This document shows positions 26,091 through 34,795 of a stretch of 64,000 nt of DNA, one piece after another. Position 1 is the first letter of the stretch; each line of letters begins with the position of its first letter. Source of the stretch: Sphingobacteriales bacterium (GTDB lineage: Bacteria; Bacteroidota; Bacteroidia; Sphingobacteriales; Sphingobacteriaceae); the NCBI GenBank assembly GCA_025353765.1, contig JANXOD010000035.1, positions 1 to 64,000 of the forward strand, read 5' to 3'. The notes under the pieces were generated by a model, which worked only from the letters and a program-made list of their open reading frames with translations, had not been told where the DNA came from and searched no databases. A program made the translations under genes and the position numbers.

Positions 26091-26254
26091 AATATGCGGT
26101 TTCCCTCCTCCCAAAAGAGAATAAAATTCCTGCCCTTTTTAAAAAAGTATGTTTTAAGCATTAATTTAACCTTTTCTATCCGGAATTCAATTTCTGCTTC
26201 CGATAAATTATGAGACCTTAATAAAAGTTTATAATATAAAAATCTATCGCTCAT
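25979..26254 (-). CDS. Possible small gene or remnant, overlapping the DUF1905 gene 3' end
   Basis: From the ATG at 26254 the frame encodes 91 residues. The first about 40 (MSDRFLYYKLLLRSHNLSEA and on) look like a real amphipathic helical protein and lie outside any other gene. The C-terminal half runs antisense through the end of the DUF1905 gene and looks like a shadow translation. It may be the intact start of a gene whose end was lost, or chance. Confidence 0.25.
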   Translation of the reverse strand: MSDRFLYYKLLLRSHNLSEAEIEFRIEKVKLMLKTYFFKKGRNFILFWEEGNRIFYFIVSLLFTYNVPFFSLSIISKARLMRTSTLLAVRI

Positions 26255-26298
26255 ATTTTTTGTTATCATATGATAAATTACATTAAAAGCATACTCTT

Positions 26299-26553
26299 AT
26301 GAAATTAAAACTCTTAACAATCCTACTGGTTGCCGGAATGGCATTTATGGGATGTAATTCTAAAAACAGAAATAATCAAAGTGGAGATTCTACCACAGAC
26401 AACAACAGCACAACTGATACAGTTGGCCAGGGTCAGGGTAGCACAACAAATTCCAGTGGCCAAGCAGGACAAAGGCAAGGAGGGCAACAAACTGACACGA
26501 GTAGAAGGAATAATAATACTACAGATACTACTATGAGGAGAAATAATAAATAA
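26299..26553 (+). CDS. Small low-complexity lipoprotein
   Basis: An 84-residue protein. A signal peptide with lipobox FMGC (residues 16-19) is followed by a tail made almost only of Asn, Ser, Thr, Gly, Gln, Asp and Arg (NNQSGDSTTDNNSTTDT and on). No domain is present; it is probably a disordered membrane-anchored peptide. The clean signal and lipobox support a real gene despite the composition. Confidence 0.65.
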   Translation: MKLKLLTILLVAGMAFMGCNSKNRNNQSGDSTTDNNSTTDTVGQGQGSTTNSSGQAGQRQGGQQTDTSRRNNNTTDTTMRRNNK

Positions 26554-26602
26554 AGTATCTATTTAATTTTAACCACTTACATTGGTTAAGCTACAAATAA
26601 AA

Positions 26603-26629
26603 ATCCCGTTCTGCAATGCAGAACGGGAT
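26603..26629 (-). terminator. Terminator of the first porin-like gene
   Basis: ATCCCGTTCTGCA and TGCAGAACGGGAT are a perfect inverted repeat with an A-tract on the left, so the U-run follows the hairpin on the minus strand, 26 bp beyond the stop at 26655. Confidence 0.8.
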
Positions 26630-26654
26630 AACTAAATTATTACTAAACTATTTT

Positions 26655-27302
26655 TTAAAACTTGTATCCTAAGCCCACCTGAAATACTTGGTTTTTGTAT
26701 TTGGGTGTTTCAGAGGTTCCATTTTCATTGTTCTTTTGAAAGTCTAAAGCGTAACGTGCATTTAAACTAAGTTGTGATGCTATATCAAATTCGGCGCCTA
26801 TAACTCCACCAACTAGGCTTTTCTTTAATTTTTTATTATCCTCATTAACGGTGTTTTGATAAGCGCTAGAGCCTTGTTTAAACGTCTCTGTAGTTGAAGT
26901 AAGGAATGAAACCTGAGGGCCTAATACAATACTGAAACTATCTGCAGCTTGTATTTTGGCTAAAATAGGTACTTCAACAAAATTAGAAGTTAGAGAATAC
27001 TCTGTTGGTTCGTTAAAGAATGTACTAGTTCCGGTATGTTTATAACCCTTCTGTGAGTAAACTATTTCTGGTGCAAAAGATAAACGATCCACAATAGGAA
27101 TTTCTAAAGTTAAACCAACATGGAAACCTGGTTTATATTCGGTTTTAAAATTGTCGTCTCCGGTTTTTATAATGTTGGAGAGATTGGCACCAGCCTTAAT
27201 GCCAAATTTTACATCACCAGATGTTGATGCGTTTGTTTGTGTTTGTGCATTAGCTACTCCAGCAACTAATACACCTATGGCTAAAATCAATACTTTTTTC
27301 AT
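26655..27302 (-). CDS. Porin-like outer-membrane beta-barrel protein, paralogue 1
   Basis: A 215-residue protein of the OMP_b-brl_2 type. A signal peptide (1-19, VLILAIGVLVAGVANAQ) is followed by VKFGIKAGANLSNIIKTGDD, a typical first strand, and the protein ends in a strand closing with Phe (QVFQVGLGYKF). It is clearly paralogous to the gene at 29463-30116: the same strand order, the same YSQ.GYK and LGPQVSFL motifs, and the same last residues. Function unknown; proteins of this type are abundant in Bacteroidota outer membranes. Confidence 0.88.
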   Translation of the reverse strand: MKKVLILAIGVLVAGVANAQTQTNASTSGDVKFGIKAGANLSNIIKTGDDNFKTEYKPGFHVGLTLEIPIVDRLSFAPEIVYSQKGYKHTGTSTFFNEPTEYSLTSNFVEVPILAKIQAADSFSIVLGPQVSFLTSTTETFKQGSSAYQNTVNEDNKKLKKSLVGGVIGAEFDIASQLSLNARYALDFQKNNENGTSETPKYKNQVFQVGLGYKF

Positions 27303-27639
27303 GAGTTCTGTTTTTATTTAATTAACACTCTTCTTAGAAAAACTATGCCAATTTTAGTCTGTGGAAGTTTATTTAATTGTTAAAAGTATACCCTAAAGCA
27401 TTGAAGAACACACTTTATATACATTTTTTAAAATTAGTTCACTTCTGTATGAAAATATGCTAGCTCGGGACATAAACCCTGACATAACTGTACTTTTTTC
27501 AATACACATTGATTGATTTTATTTTGAAAAACAAAATGAAAATAAGTTTATATAAGAGGATGTATAGTATAATTTCTACTTTAGTTATCGGCTAAGAACA
27601 TAGGAGTTCTTAAAACAAATATCGTTTATGCATATTTTT
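27303..27639. other. Gene-free divergent intergenic region
   Basis: About 337 bp of AT-rich DNA between the divergent porin-like gene and the GH3 gene. I see no RNA gene, coding frame or full-consensus promoter. A short hairpin ATTTTG-AAAAA-CAAAAT lies near 27519-27535. The 5' leader of the porin-like gene (TAAATAAAAACAGAACTC before its ATG) resembles that of its paralogue. Confidence 0.6.
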
Positions 27640-29349
27640 ATGAATAAAATTAAACTACTGCTTTTTCTATTGTTTGTCATCCCTTTTATCAGCTTTGCGC
27701 AAAGTAAAAAGCCATTTGTTGAAACCTTAAATGATCCTAATCTGTGGGTAGATTCTGTTTTCAAAAAACTAAGTAAGCATGATCGTATTGCTCAGCTTTT
27801 TATGATTCGGGCCCATACAGATAAAGGCAAGCGTTTTGAAGATTCAATTGCCAAGGTGATTCGGAAACAACATATAGGAGGCTTAGTTTTTTTCCAGGGT
27901 GGTCCAGGCAGGCAAGCTGCACTTACAAATCAATATCAGTCTATATCAAAAGTTCCATTACTGATTGCCATGGATGGAGAATGGGGTTTAGGTATGCGCT
28001 TAGATAGCACGATATCTTATCCTTATCAAATGACATTAGGTGCCATACAGGATAACAGCTTGATTTATGAGATGGGGAAACAGATCGCCTCAGATTTTAA
28101 ACGACTTGGAATGCATGTAAATTTTGCTCCAGATGCCGATATCAATAATAATCCTAAAAATCCGGTCATTGGCTTTCGTTCTTTTGGAGATAATAAATAT
28201 AATGTAACAGCTAAGGTCGGCGCTTATATGAAAGGTTTGCAGGATCAAAACATCCTGGTAAGCTTAAAGCATTTTCCCGGACACGGTGATACGGATGTAG
28301 ACTCTCATTTGGATCTTCCACAATTACCATTTACAAGAGCCCGTTTAGATTCCTTAGAAATATACCCTTTTCGAGAGTTGATCAAACAAGGCGCATCCGG
28401 AATTATGGTTGCACATATGAGCATTCCGGTTATGGATAATACGCCACATTTACCCTCTACATTATCTCAACCTATAGTTACCGGTGTTCTTAAAAATGAA
28501 CTGGGATTTAAAGGGATAGTTTTTTCTGATGCGATGGAGATGAAAGGAGTGATTAAATTTTTCCCTAATGGGGAAGCAGATGTACGTGGAATTATTGCCG
28601 GAAATGACGTATTAGAGCTTTCCCAAAATACAAAACGGGCTATAAAAATGATCCGAAAAGCTATTCGTCATAAACAAATTACCTGGGAACGGATCAATGA
28701 AAGTGTAAAAAAAGTGTTAAATGCTAAATATTGGGTCGGTTTGGATAGTGTTAAACCTGTCAATTTAAATAACATTATTCCAGATCTTAACGGCCCGGAA
28801 GCCCAGGCTTTAAATCAACGTTTAGCAGATGCTGCGGTAACCATTTTAAATAGCGACAGCCTGATTAAAGGGATTGATTTTTCGAAAAAAACAGCTCTTG
28901 TTAGTATTGGTAATGCTGATTTGAGCATACTTCAAAAAGAATTAAAGCCTCAGTTTAGTAATTCATTGAATTTTATTTTAGCCAAAGATGCTTCCGGAAA
29001 GGATATTTTAAATGTGAGTAAGGAACTAAAGGATTATGAACAGATCATTGTAGAACTCCATGATATGCGTAAGCGTCCGCAAAACGTATTAGATTATTCC
29101 ACAGGAGTGAAGATATTTATTGCAAATCTGGCCAAAATGAACACTATGGTCTGTGTATTTGCAAATCCCTATTCCATTGCAGGTTTACCGGGTATAGAGC
29201 AAAGCAAAACATTAATTATGAATTATCAGCAAAATGATGAATTGCAAAAAGCCACTGCCAAAGTAATCCTGGGCCAATTAAAAGCAAGCGGTAAATTGCC
29301 AGTTAATATCAATGCTTTTTTTAAGTATGGGGATGGGATAACTCAATAG
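27640..29349 (+). CDS. Glycoside hydrolase family 3, NagZ-like, periplasmic
   Basis: A secreted GH3 enzyme, probably a beta-N-acetylglucosaminidase acting on muropeptides. I prefer the ATG at 27640 (MNKIKLLLFLLFVIPFISFA) because it opens a normal signal peptide; an in-frame ATG lies 12 bp upstream. From it the protein has 569 residues. The NagZ signature KHFPGHGDTDVDSHLDLP is at about 205-222, and the Asp nucleophile is in VFSDAMEMKGV (about 290). The C-terminal about 170 residues form the GH3 accessory alpha/beta domain. Many Bacteroidota homologues carry a fused serine hydrolase; this one does not. Confidence 0.92.
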   Translation: MNKIKLLLFLLFVIPFISFAQSKKPFVETLNDPNLWVDSVFKKLSKHDRIAQLFMIRAHTDKGKRFEDSIAKVIRKQHIGGLVFFQGGPGRQAALTNQYQSISKVPLLIAMDGEWGLGMRLDSTISYPYQMTLGAIQDNSLIYEMGKQIASDFKRLGMHVNFAPDADINNNPKNPVIGFRSFGDNKYNVTAKVGAYMKGLQDQNILVSLKHFPGHGDTDVDSHLDLPQLPFTRARLDSLEIYPFRELIKQGASGIMVAHMSIPVMDNTPHLPSTLSQPIVTGVLKNELGFKGIVFSDAMEMKGVIKFFPNGEADVRGIIAGNDVLELSQNTKRAIKMIRKAIRHKQITWERINESVKKVLNAKYWVGLDSVKPVNLNNIIPDLNGPEAQALNQRLADAAVTILNSDSLIKGIDFSKKTALVSIGNADLSILQKELKPQFSNSLNFILAKDASGKDILNVSKELKDYEQIIVELHDMRKRPQNVLDYSTGVKIFIANLAKMNTMVCVFANPYSIAGLPGIEQSKTLIMNYQQNDELQKATAKVILGQLKASGKLPVNINAFFKYGDGITQ

Positions 29350-29410
29350 TGTTTAATTTTCCGGTGTTTCCACCTGACAACACAGGCGGGTTAAAGCCAT
29401 CAAATAAAAA

Positions 29411-29440
29411 AATCCTGCTTTATTTATGCAAAGCAGGATT
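29411..29440 (-). terminator. Terminator of the second porin-like gene
   Basis: AATCCTGCTTT and AAAGCAGGATT form an 11-bp stem, flanked on the left by an A-tract that gives the U-run on the minus strand, 22 bp beyond the stop at 29463. Confidence 0.78.
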
Positions 29441-29462
29441 AATGAAGCAAAAAGAAACTGTA

Positions 29463-30116
29463 TTAAAATTTGTACCCTAAACCCAACTGAAAGCTTTGGT
29501 TTGCATATCGAGGGATTTCTGAACCTGCCTTTTTAGTATTCTTTTGAAAATCTAAAGCATAACGTCCATTAATGTTAAATTCTGGTGTAATGTCATACCC
29601 TGCACCTATAACACCTCCGGCATAAACTTTATTTAAGTTTTTATTTTCCTCTTTAAAAGTAGCCTGATATTCTGGAGAACCTTGTTTAAAAACAGCCTTT
29701 GGAGTGGAGAGAAGAAATGAAACCTGTGGACCTAATACCACATTAAAATCATCAACAACCTTTATTTTGGCTAAAAGAGGTACTTCAATAAAGTTTGAAG
29801 TAACAGAATATGCAACGGGTTCCTTAAGTACTAAACTGTTACCGGTTCGTTTATAACCCGTTTGTGAATACACCACTTCCGGAGCAAACGCTAAACCATT
29901 TGTGACAGGAATTTCTGCAAATAAACCAACATTGAAACCGGGTTTAAATGAAGTTTTAAAATCGTCATTCCCTACCTTTATAATGTTAGAGAAATTAGCC
30001 CCAGCCTTTATGCCAAATTGGACATCATCAGATGTGGATGAAGTAGATGTTGTTGTTTGTGCCTTGGTTACTCCTGCAACTAATATACACGCAGCTAAAA
30101 ATAATGCCTTTTTCAT
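29463..30116 (-). CDS. Porin-like outer-membrane beta-barrel protein, paralogue 2
   Basis: A 217-residue outer-membrane barrel with a signal peptide (1-19, ALFLAACILVAGVTKAQ). VQFGIKAGANFSNIIKVGND, EVVYSQTGYKRTG, NFIEVPLLAKIKV, LGPQVSFLLSTP and the terminal SFQLGLGYKF align without large gaps to paralogue 1 at 26655-27302. The two lie on either side of the GH3 gene, both on the minus strand, so the pair arose by duplication. Substrate or ligand unknown. Confidence 0.88.
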   Translation of the reverse strand: MKKALFLAACILVAGVTKAQTTTSTSSTSDDVQFGIKAGANFSNIIKVGNDDFKTSFKPGFNVGLFAEIPVTNGLAFAPEVVYSQTGYKRTGNSLVLKEPVAYSVTSNFIEVPLLAKIKVVDDFNVVLGPQVSFLLSTPKAVFKQGSPEYQATFKEENKNLNKVYAGGVIGAGYDITPEFNINGRYALDFQKNTKKAGSEIPRYANQSFQLGLGYKF

Positions 30117-30265
30117 GAATTGAGTTTTTATTTAATATTATTGGTAAGACAATACTAAATGCAACATTCCCCTATGTTGAGGCATATTTTAAATTTATTG
30201 GGCTGCTGGTTTTAGTTTATCGTGTGTTTTCGGTTGTTTCTGGCCCGGTCAAAAATTGTATAAGC

Positions 30266-30333
30266 ACTGTACGAAATCTTACCCTGCCATTTCCCAACCT
30301 GCGAGTACTGTGCGAAATTTTACCCTGCCATTT
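30266..30333. repeat. Pair of 27-bp direct repeats, 41-bp period (possible IS21-like end)
   Basis: Bases 30266-30292 and 30307-30333 both read ACTGTrCGAAATyTTACCCTGCCATTT in IUPAC code, with only two differences. They lie in the 268-bp gene-free stretch before the helicase gene. Closely spaced subterminal repeats of this sort occur at IS21-family ends, so this may be a solo transposon end, but no transposase gene is present. Confidence 0.6.
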
Positions 30334-30384
30334 ATCAACTTTTGTGCTTCCACCTGACAACAAAAAGCAGTACCTTCAACACCT

Positions 30385-33300
30385 ATGCAAATCAGATCTA
30401 AATACAACGATAACTTCCTTCAAGCGCTTGAGCGCCTGAATGAAAATCAGCTGAAAGCAGTCAACCAAATCGAAGGCCCTGTACTGGTTATTGCCGGGCC
30501 TGGAACTGGCAAAACGCAAATTCTGGCTGCACGCATCGGGAAAATATTGCTGGATACCGATACCCAACCTCACAATATTTTATGTCTTACCTATACAGAT
30601 GCTGGTGCAGTTGCCATGCGAAAACGCCTTTTCGATTTTATTGGTCCGGAGGCTTATCGTGTGAATATTTACACATTCCATGCTTTTTGTAATGATATTA
30701 TCCAGGAAAATCTGGACTATTTCGGCAAGATGGAATTGGATGCCATTTCAGACCTGGAACGTATGGACCTGTTTCGCAAACTGGTGGATAGCTTCGGGAA
30801 AGATCATCCGCTTAAGCGTTATCGTGGTGATGTGTATTATGAAGTAAGCCGTTTACAGCAGTTATTTTCAGTAATGAAACGGGAAGATTGGACACCAGAA
30901 TATGTGAACGAAAAGATCGATGAATTTATTTGTCTGGTTGAAGATTGCGATGCAGGCTCAGATTATTATAAAGAATATAAATACGCAAAAAAATATCTTA
31001 ATAAAGAAGCGGGATCTCTAAAACCTGCTTTTGATATCTTAAAAGAAAACCTCGAAAAACTAAGTGTCGCCGTTAATGAGTTTCCAAAATATCAGCAGAT
31101 GATGCGTGATATGGGCCGTTATGATTATGACGATATGATCCTTTGGGTACTCAATGCTTTTAAAACTGACGAGCAATTTCTGTTGAACTACCAGGAACGT
31201 TTTCTTTATGTTTTGGTAGATGAATACCAGGATACGAGTGGTGCGCAAAACGAACTAATTCAATTGCTGATTAGCTATTGGGAAACACCTAATATTTTTG
31301 TAGTTGGCGATGATGATCAGTCTATATTTCGTTTTCAGGGTGCAAATATTCAGAATATAGAAGAATACAATTCCCGTTATGCTAATGATCTATATCACGT
31401 CATGCTTACCGATAATTATCGCTCATCACAGCATATTCTGGATACGGCGCAGGTTTTAATTGAGAACAATACAGAACGAATTAAACTCCCGGGCTTAAGT
31501 AAAAACTTAACAGCACGCCATGAATCACATGGAAATACCATCATCCGCCCACAAATTAAAGCATATCCCAGCCAATTCCATGAATTTGCAGCTATTACAG
31601 ATGAAATTGATACACTTTTACAGGATGGTGTTGCACCGCAAGATATCGCAGTAATTTATAAAGAGCATCGCTCGGGCGAAGAATTAGCCAGGTATTTTCA
31701 TTTAAAAGGTATTCCGGTTAATACAAAACGGAAGGTTAACATTTTAAAAGAGCCTTTCGGGATGAAGATGATTAATATCCTGCGTTACCTGGTTATGGAA
31801 AATGAATTTTCATATAGTGGCGATGAATTACTGTTTGAGATTATGCATTATGATTTTTATAGCATTGAACCTATGGATACCGCAAAAATCAGCGTAGAGA
31901 TAAATGAATATAACAGACACCATAAAGATAAAATATCAATTCGTTCAAAGATCTATGATTTAGCACGAAAAACAGGAACCACCTTATTTGATACCGAAAG
32001 CCATAAACACCTGAAGCGCTTAAGTGATGATCTTGAATTCTGGATTAAAGAAGTAAGCAATCTCACTTTACAGGGTTTATTTGAAAAGATTATGGTGCGG
32101 GGCGGAATTTTAGCTTATATCCTAAAATCACCTGATAAAACCTGGTTGATGCAAGTCCTGTCATCCTTATTCAACTTTTTAAAAGAAGAAAGCCGTAAAA
32201 AACCGGATCTTAAATTGAAAGAATTTGTGATGCTGCTAGATCTGCTGAAAGAAAACGATCTTTCTTTAGAACTGAACCAGCATATTTTTAATGAACAGGG
32301 TGTAAACTTCCTTACCTGCCACGGTTCTAAAGGTTTGGAGTTTGAATATGTTTATTTAATTGGCAGCACTAAAAATGTTTGGGAGAAAAAACGGAAAATG
32401 AATTCCGGCTATAAAATGCCCGATACCATGTTTTCATCTTTACCATCATCCAAAGATGAAGAAGAGTTACGCCGCTTGTTCTATGTAGCCTTAACCCGTG
32501 CTAAAAAGCATTTATACATCTCTTATCCCGAACAGGATACAAAAGGAAAAGAATTAGAACCTACTGTTTTTATTGGTGAGATATTGGCTGCAACCGATAT
32601 GGAAATAAAATATCCAGTGGTTTCTGAAGATGTTTTAACCGATTTCTTTGTTCTTCAATTCACACAAGATGAGCGTCCGAATATCGGATTGGTAGATACA
32701 CAATACATCAATCATCTTCTTGAAAATTATTCATTAAGTGTTACCCATTTAAATAATTACCTGGATTGCCCTCTTAAATTTTACTTCCAAAATCTTATAC
32801 AGGTTCCAAGTGGTAAAAATGATACCATGACATTTGGTTCGGCGGCACATTGGGCGTTAAATAAATTGTTTCGGTCTTTGCCGGATAATAATAATGAATT
32901 TCATAGTCTCAAACAATTCATGGATGATTTTAACTGGTACATGCGTCGTAACCGTGAGGCATTTACCAACGAGCAGTTTAAACGCCGAATGGAATATGGA
33001 GAAAAAATCCTGCCTGAATATTATAATAAATATATCCATACCTGGGAAAAATTTACGGTGACTGAATATGCCATTAAGAATGTAGAAGTAGATGGTATTC
33101 CTGTAAAAGGTGTTTTAGATAAGATAGAATTTAGAGGTACCGATGTAAATGTGGTAGATTATAAGACCGGAAGTTATGAACGGGCAAAACCCAAATTCAA
33201 ACGTCCGGATGAGAAATTACCCAACGGCGGAGATTATTGGCGGCAGGGAGTTTATTATAAATTGCTGGTAGATAATGACAGGCGTAAAGATTGGCGGGTG

Positions 33301-33558
33301 GTAAGTACAGAATTCGATTTCTTAGAACCGGAAAAAGGAGAATATATCAAGCAGAAAGTAGTCATCACACCAGAAGATTTAGATATTGTAAGATCGCAGA
33401 TTAAAGATACATACACTCGGATTAAAAATCATGAATTTACTCAGGGTTGCGGAAAAGAAGATTGCAATTGGTGCACATTTGTGCGCACAAACTTTCAGCA
33501 ACCCTTAAATCTACTTGAAAAAGCAGAAGGCGAGGAAGAGGATCAATCTAAGTCTTAA
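30385..33558 (+). CDS. UvrD/PcrA-type helicase fused to a RecB-family nuclease with Fe-S cysteines
   Basis: A 1057-residue DNA repair or defence-type protein. Superfamily 1 motifs are all present: Walker A GPGTGKT (38-44), LVDEYQDT (about 277), GDDDQSIFRFQGA (about 308), CHGSKGLEFEYVY (about 645) and ALTRAKKHLYI (about 703). The C-terminal about 270 residues form a PD-(D/E)XK nuclease (GVLDKIEF then NVVDYKTG). One Cys before the nuclease (YLDCPLKFYF, about 795) and three after it (CGKEDCNWC, about 1022-1030) match the Fe-S staple of AddB and Cas4-like nucleases. It therefore combines AddA-like and AddB-like features in one chain. No partner gene is adjacent. Role inferred: end resection or repair. 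Confidence 0.9.
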   Translation: MQIRSKYNDNFLQALERLNENQLKAVNQIEGPVLVIAGPGTGKTQILAARIGKILLDTDTQPHNILCLTYTDAGAVAMRKRLFDFIGPEAYRVNIYTFHAFCNDIIQENLDYFGKMELDAISDLERMDLFRKLVDSFGKDHPLKRYRGDVYYEVSRLQQLFSVMKREDWTPEYVNEKIDEFICLVEDCDAGSDYYKEYKYAKKYLNKEAGSLKPAFDILKENLEKLSVAVNEFPKYQQMMRDMGRYDYDDMILWVLNAFKTDEQFLLNYQERFLYVLVDEYQDTSGAQNELIQLLISYWETPNIFVVGDDDQSIFRFQGANIQNIEEYNSRYANDLYHVMLTDNYRSSQHILDTAQVLIENNTERIKLPGLSKNLTARHESHGNTIIRPQIKAYPSQFHEFAAITDEIDTLLQDGVAPQDIAVIYKEHRSGEELARYFHLKGIPVNTKRKVNILKEPFGMKMINILRYLVMENEFSYSGDELLFEIMHYDFYSIEPMDTAKISVEINEYNRHHKDKISIRSKIYDLARKTGTTLFDTESHKHLKRLSDDLEFWIKEVSNLTLQGLFEKIMVRGGILAYILKSPDKTWLMQVLSSLFNFLKEESRKKPDLKLKEFVMLLDLLKENDLSLELNQHIFNEQGVNFLTCHGSKGLEFEYVYLIGSTKNVWEKKRKMNSGYKMPDTMFSSLPSSKDEEELRRLFYVALTRAKKHLYISYPEQDTKGKELEPTVFIGEILAATDMEIKYPVVSEDVLTDFFVLQFTQDERPNIGLVDTQYINHLLENYSLSVTHLNNYLDCPLKFYFQNLIQVPSGKNDTMTFGSAAHWALNKLFRSLPDNNNEFHSLKQFMDDFNWYMRRNREAFTNEQFKRRMEYGEKILPEYYNKYIHTWEKFTVTEYAIKNVEVDGIPVKGVLDKIEFRGTDVNVVDYKTGSYERAKPKFKRPDEKLPNGGDYWRQGVYYKLLVDNDRRKDWRVVSTEFDFLEPEKGEYIKQKVVITPEDLDIVRSQIKDTYTRIKNHEFTQGCGKEDCNWCTFVRTNFQQPLNLLEKAEGEEEDQSKS

Positions 33559-33590
33559 ATAGCCCAATAGTGCAGAGCCTTGCACACAAT

Positions 33591-33619
33591 TTTGTTTTCA
33601 AACATTAAACTTATATTTG
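33591..33619 (+). promoter_or_regulatory. Promoter TTTG-N17-TATATTTG for pdhB
   Basis: Both elements match the Bacteroidota consensus exactly: TTTG at 33591-33594 and TATATTTG at 33612-33619, 17 bp apart. The box overlaps an in-frame TTG at 33617, which argues that the true start is the ATG at 33641. Confidence 0.7.
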
Positions 33620-33640
33620 CGTTCCAAAATTGAATTATAC

Positions 33641-34627
33641 ATGAGAGAAATACAGTTTAGAGAAGCACTTCGCGAAGCATTAAATGAAGAAATGCGCAAA
33701 AATGAGAAAATTTTTTTAATGGGAGAGGAAGTTGCCGAATATAATGGTGCTTATAAAGTAAGTCAGGGAATGTTGGATGAGTTTGGTGCGAAACGTGTGA
33801 TTGATACACCTATTGCCGAATTAGGTTTTGCAGGGATTGGCGTGGGAGCTGCCATGAATGGTTTAATCCCCATTATAGAATTCATGACGTTTAATTTCTC
33901 TCTTGTTGCTATAGATCAGGTAGTGAATTCTGCCGCCAAAATTCTTTCTATGAGTGGCGGTCAGTTTTCATGCCCCATCGTTTTCCGTGGCCCGACTGGT
34001 AATGCTGGTCAGCTTGGGGCACAACATTCGCAAAATTTCGAAAGCTGGTATGCCAACTGTCCGGGTCTAAAAGTAGTTATTCCATCTAGTCCATATGAAG
34101 CCAAAGGTTTATTAAAGCAATCTATTATCGATCCGGATCCTGTTATTTTTATGGAATCTGAAGTCATGTATGGTGATAAAGGCGAAGTACCCGAAGAAGA
34201 ATATTACATCCCATTAGGTAAAGCAAACATTGTAAAAGAAGGAACAGATGTAACCATTGTAACTTTTGGTAAAATGCTTTCGCGAGTGGTTATGCCCGCT
34301 GTGGAAGAATTAACAAAAGAAGGAATTAATTCAGAAGTAATTGATTTGCGTACCGTTCGCCCCATTGATTATGAAACCGTAATTAATTCTGTAAAGAAAA
34401 CAAACCGAATGGTTTTTGTAGAAGAAGCATGGCCATTAGGCTCTATTGCTACAGAAGTTACGTTTAAAGTCCAAAAAGATGCATTCGATTTTCTGGATGC
34501 ACCCGTTTTACGTATAGCTTGTGCTGATGTACCCTTGCCTTATGCACCTACACTAATTAAAGAAGCATTACCCAATGCCGAACGTGTAATTAAAGCCGTA
34601 AAAAGTGTATTATACGTAGAGAAATAG
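33641..34627 (+). CDS. pdhB: Pyruvate dehydrogenase E1 component, beta subunit
   Basis: The 328-residue partner of PdhA. MREIQFREALREALNEEMRK is the usual start of bacterial E1-beta, so I use the ATG at 33641; an upstream TTG in frame would fall inside the promoter. Hallmarks are FLMGEEVAEYNGAYKVSQGM, RVIDTPIAELGFAGIGVGAA, PIVFRGPTGNAG and the C-terminal transketolase domain (VIDLRTVRPIDYETV). The gene has its own near-perfect promoter and stands about 27 kb from pdhA-pdhC, so subunit balance must be set by two promoters. Confidence 0.96.
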   Translation: MREIQFREALREALNEEMRKNEKIFLMGEEVAEYNGAYKVSQGMLDEFGAKRVIDTPIAELGFAGIGVGAAMNGLIPIIEFMTFNFSLVAIDQVVNSAAKILSMSGGQFSCPIVFRGPTGNAGQLGAQHSQNFESWYANCPGLKVVIPSSPYEAKGLLKQSIIDPDPVIFMESEVMYGDKGEVPEEEYYIPLGKANIVKEGTDVTIVTFGKMLSRVVMPAVEELTKEGINSEVIDLRTVRPIDYETVINSVKKTNRMVFVEEAWPLGSIATEVTFKVQKDAFDFLDAPVLRIACADVPLPYAPTLIKEALPNAERVIKAVKSVLYVEK

Positions 34628-34723
34628 AATACGAGTTTTGGCTAAAGACTGTCGGGATGCAATAAAATATTACTCTTGTTATTCTTAAATTACCTAAAAT
34701 AATCTTAAAAATTAAGCCATTAA

Positions 34724-34747
34724 GTAGGGGTAAACCCTTGTAGGGGT
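34724..34747. promoter_or_regulatory. Direct repeat GTAGGGGT, 16-bp period, possible operator
   Basis: GTAGGGGT occurs at 34724-34731 and 34740-34747, with AAACCC between them. The arrangement lies about 50-70 bp upstream of the secreted-protein gene at 34796 and resembles a tandem regulator site. The regulator is unknown. Confidence 0.35.
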
Positions 34748-34795
34748 GTCTTAGTTATAATTAATTATTTAATATAAACCTTATCCAAATTAAAA

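Noticed and set aside
33617-33640. TTG start giving eight extra residues to PdhB
   Set aside because: The TTG lies inside the -7 promoter box and homologues begin at MREIQFRE.
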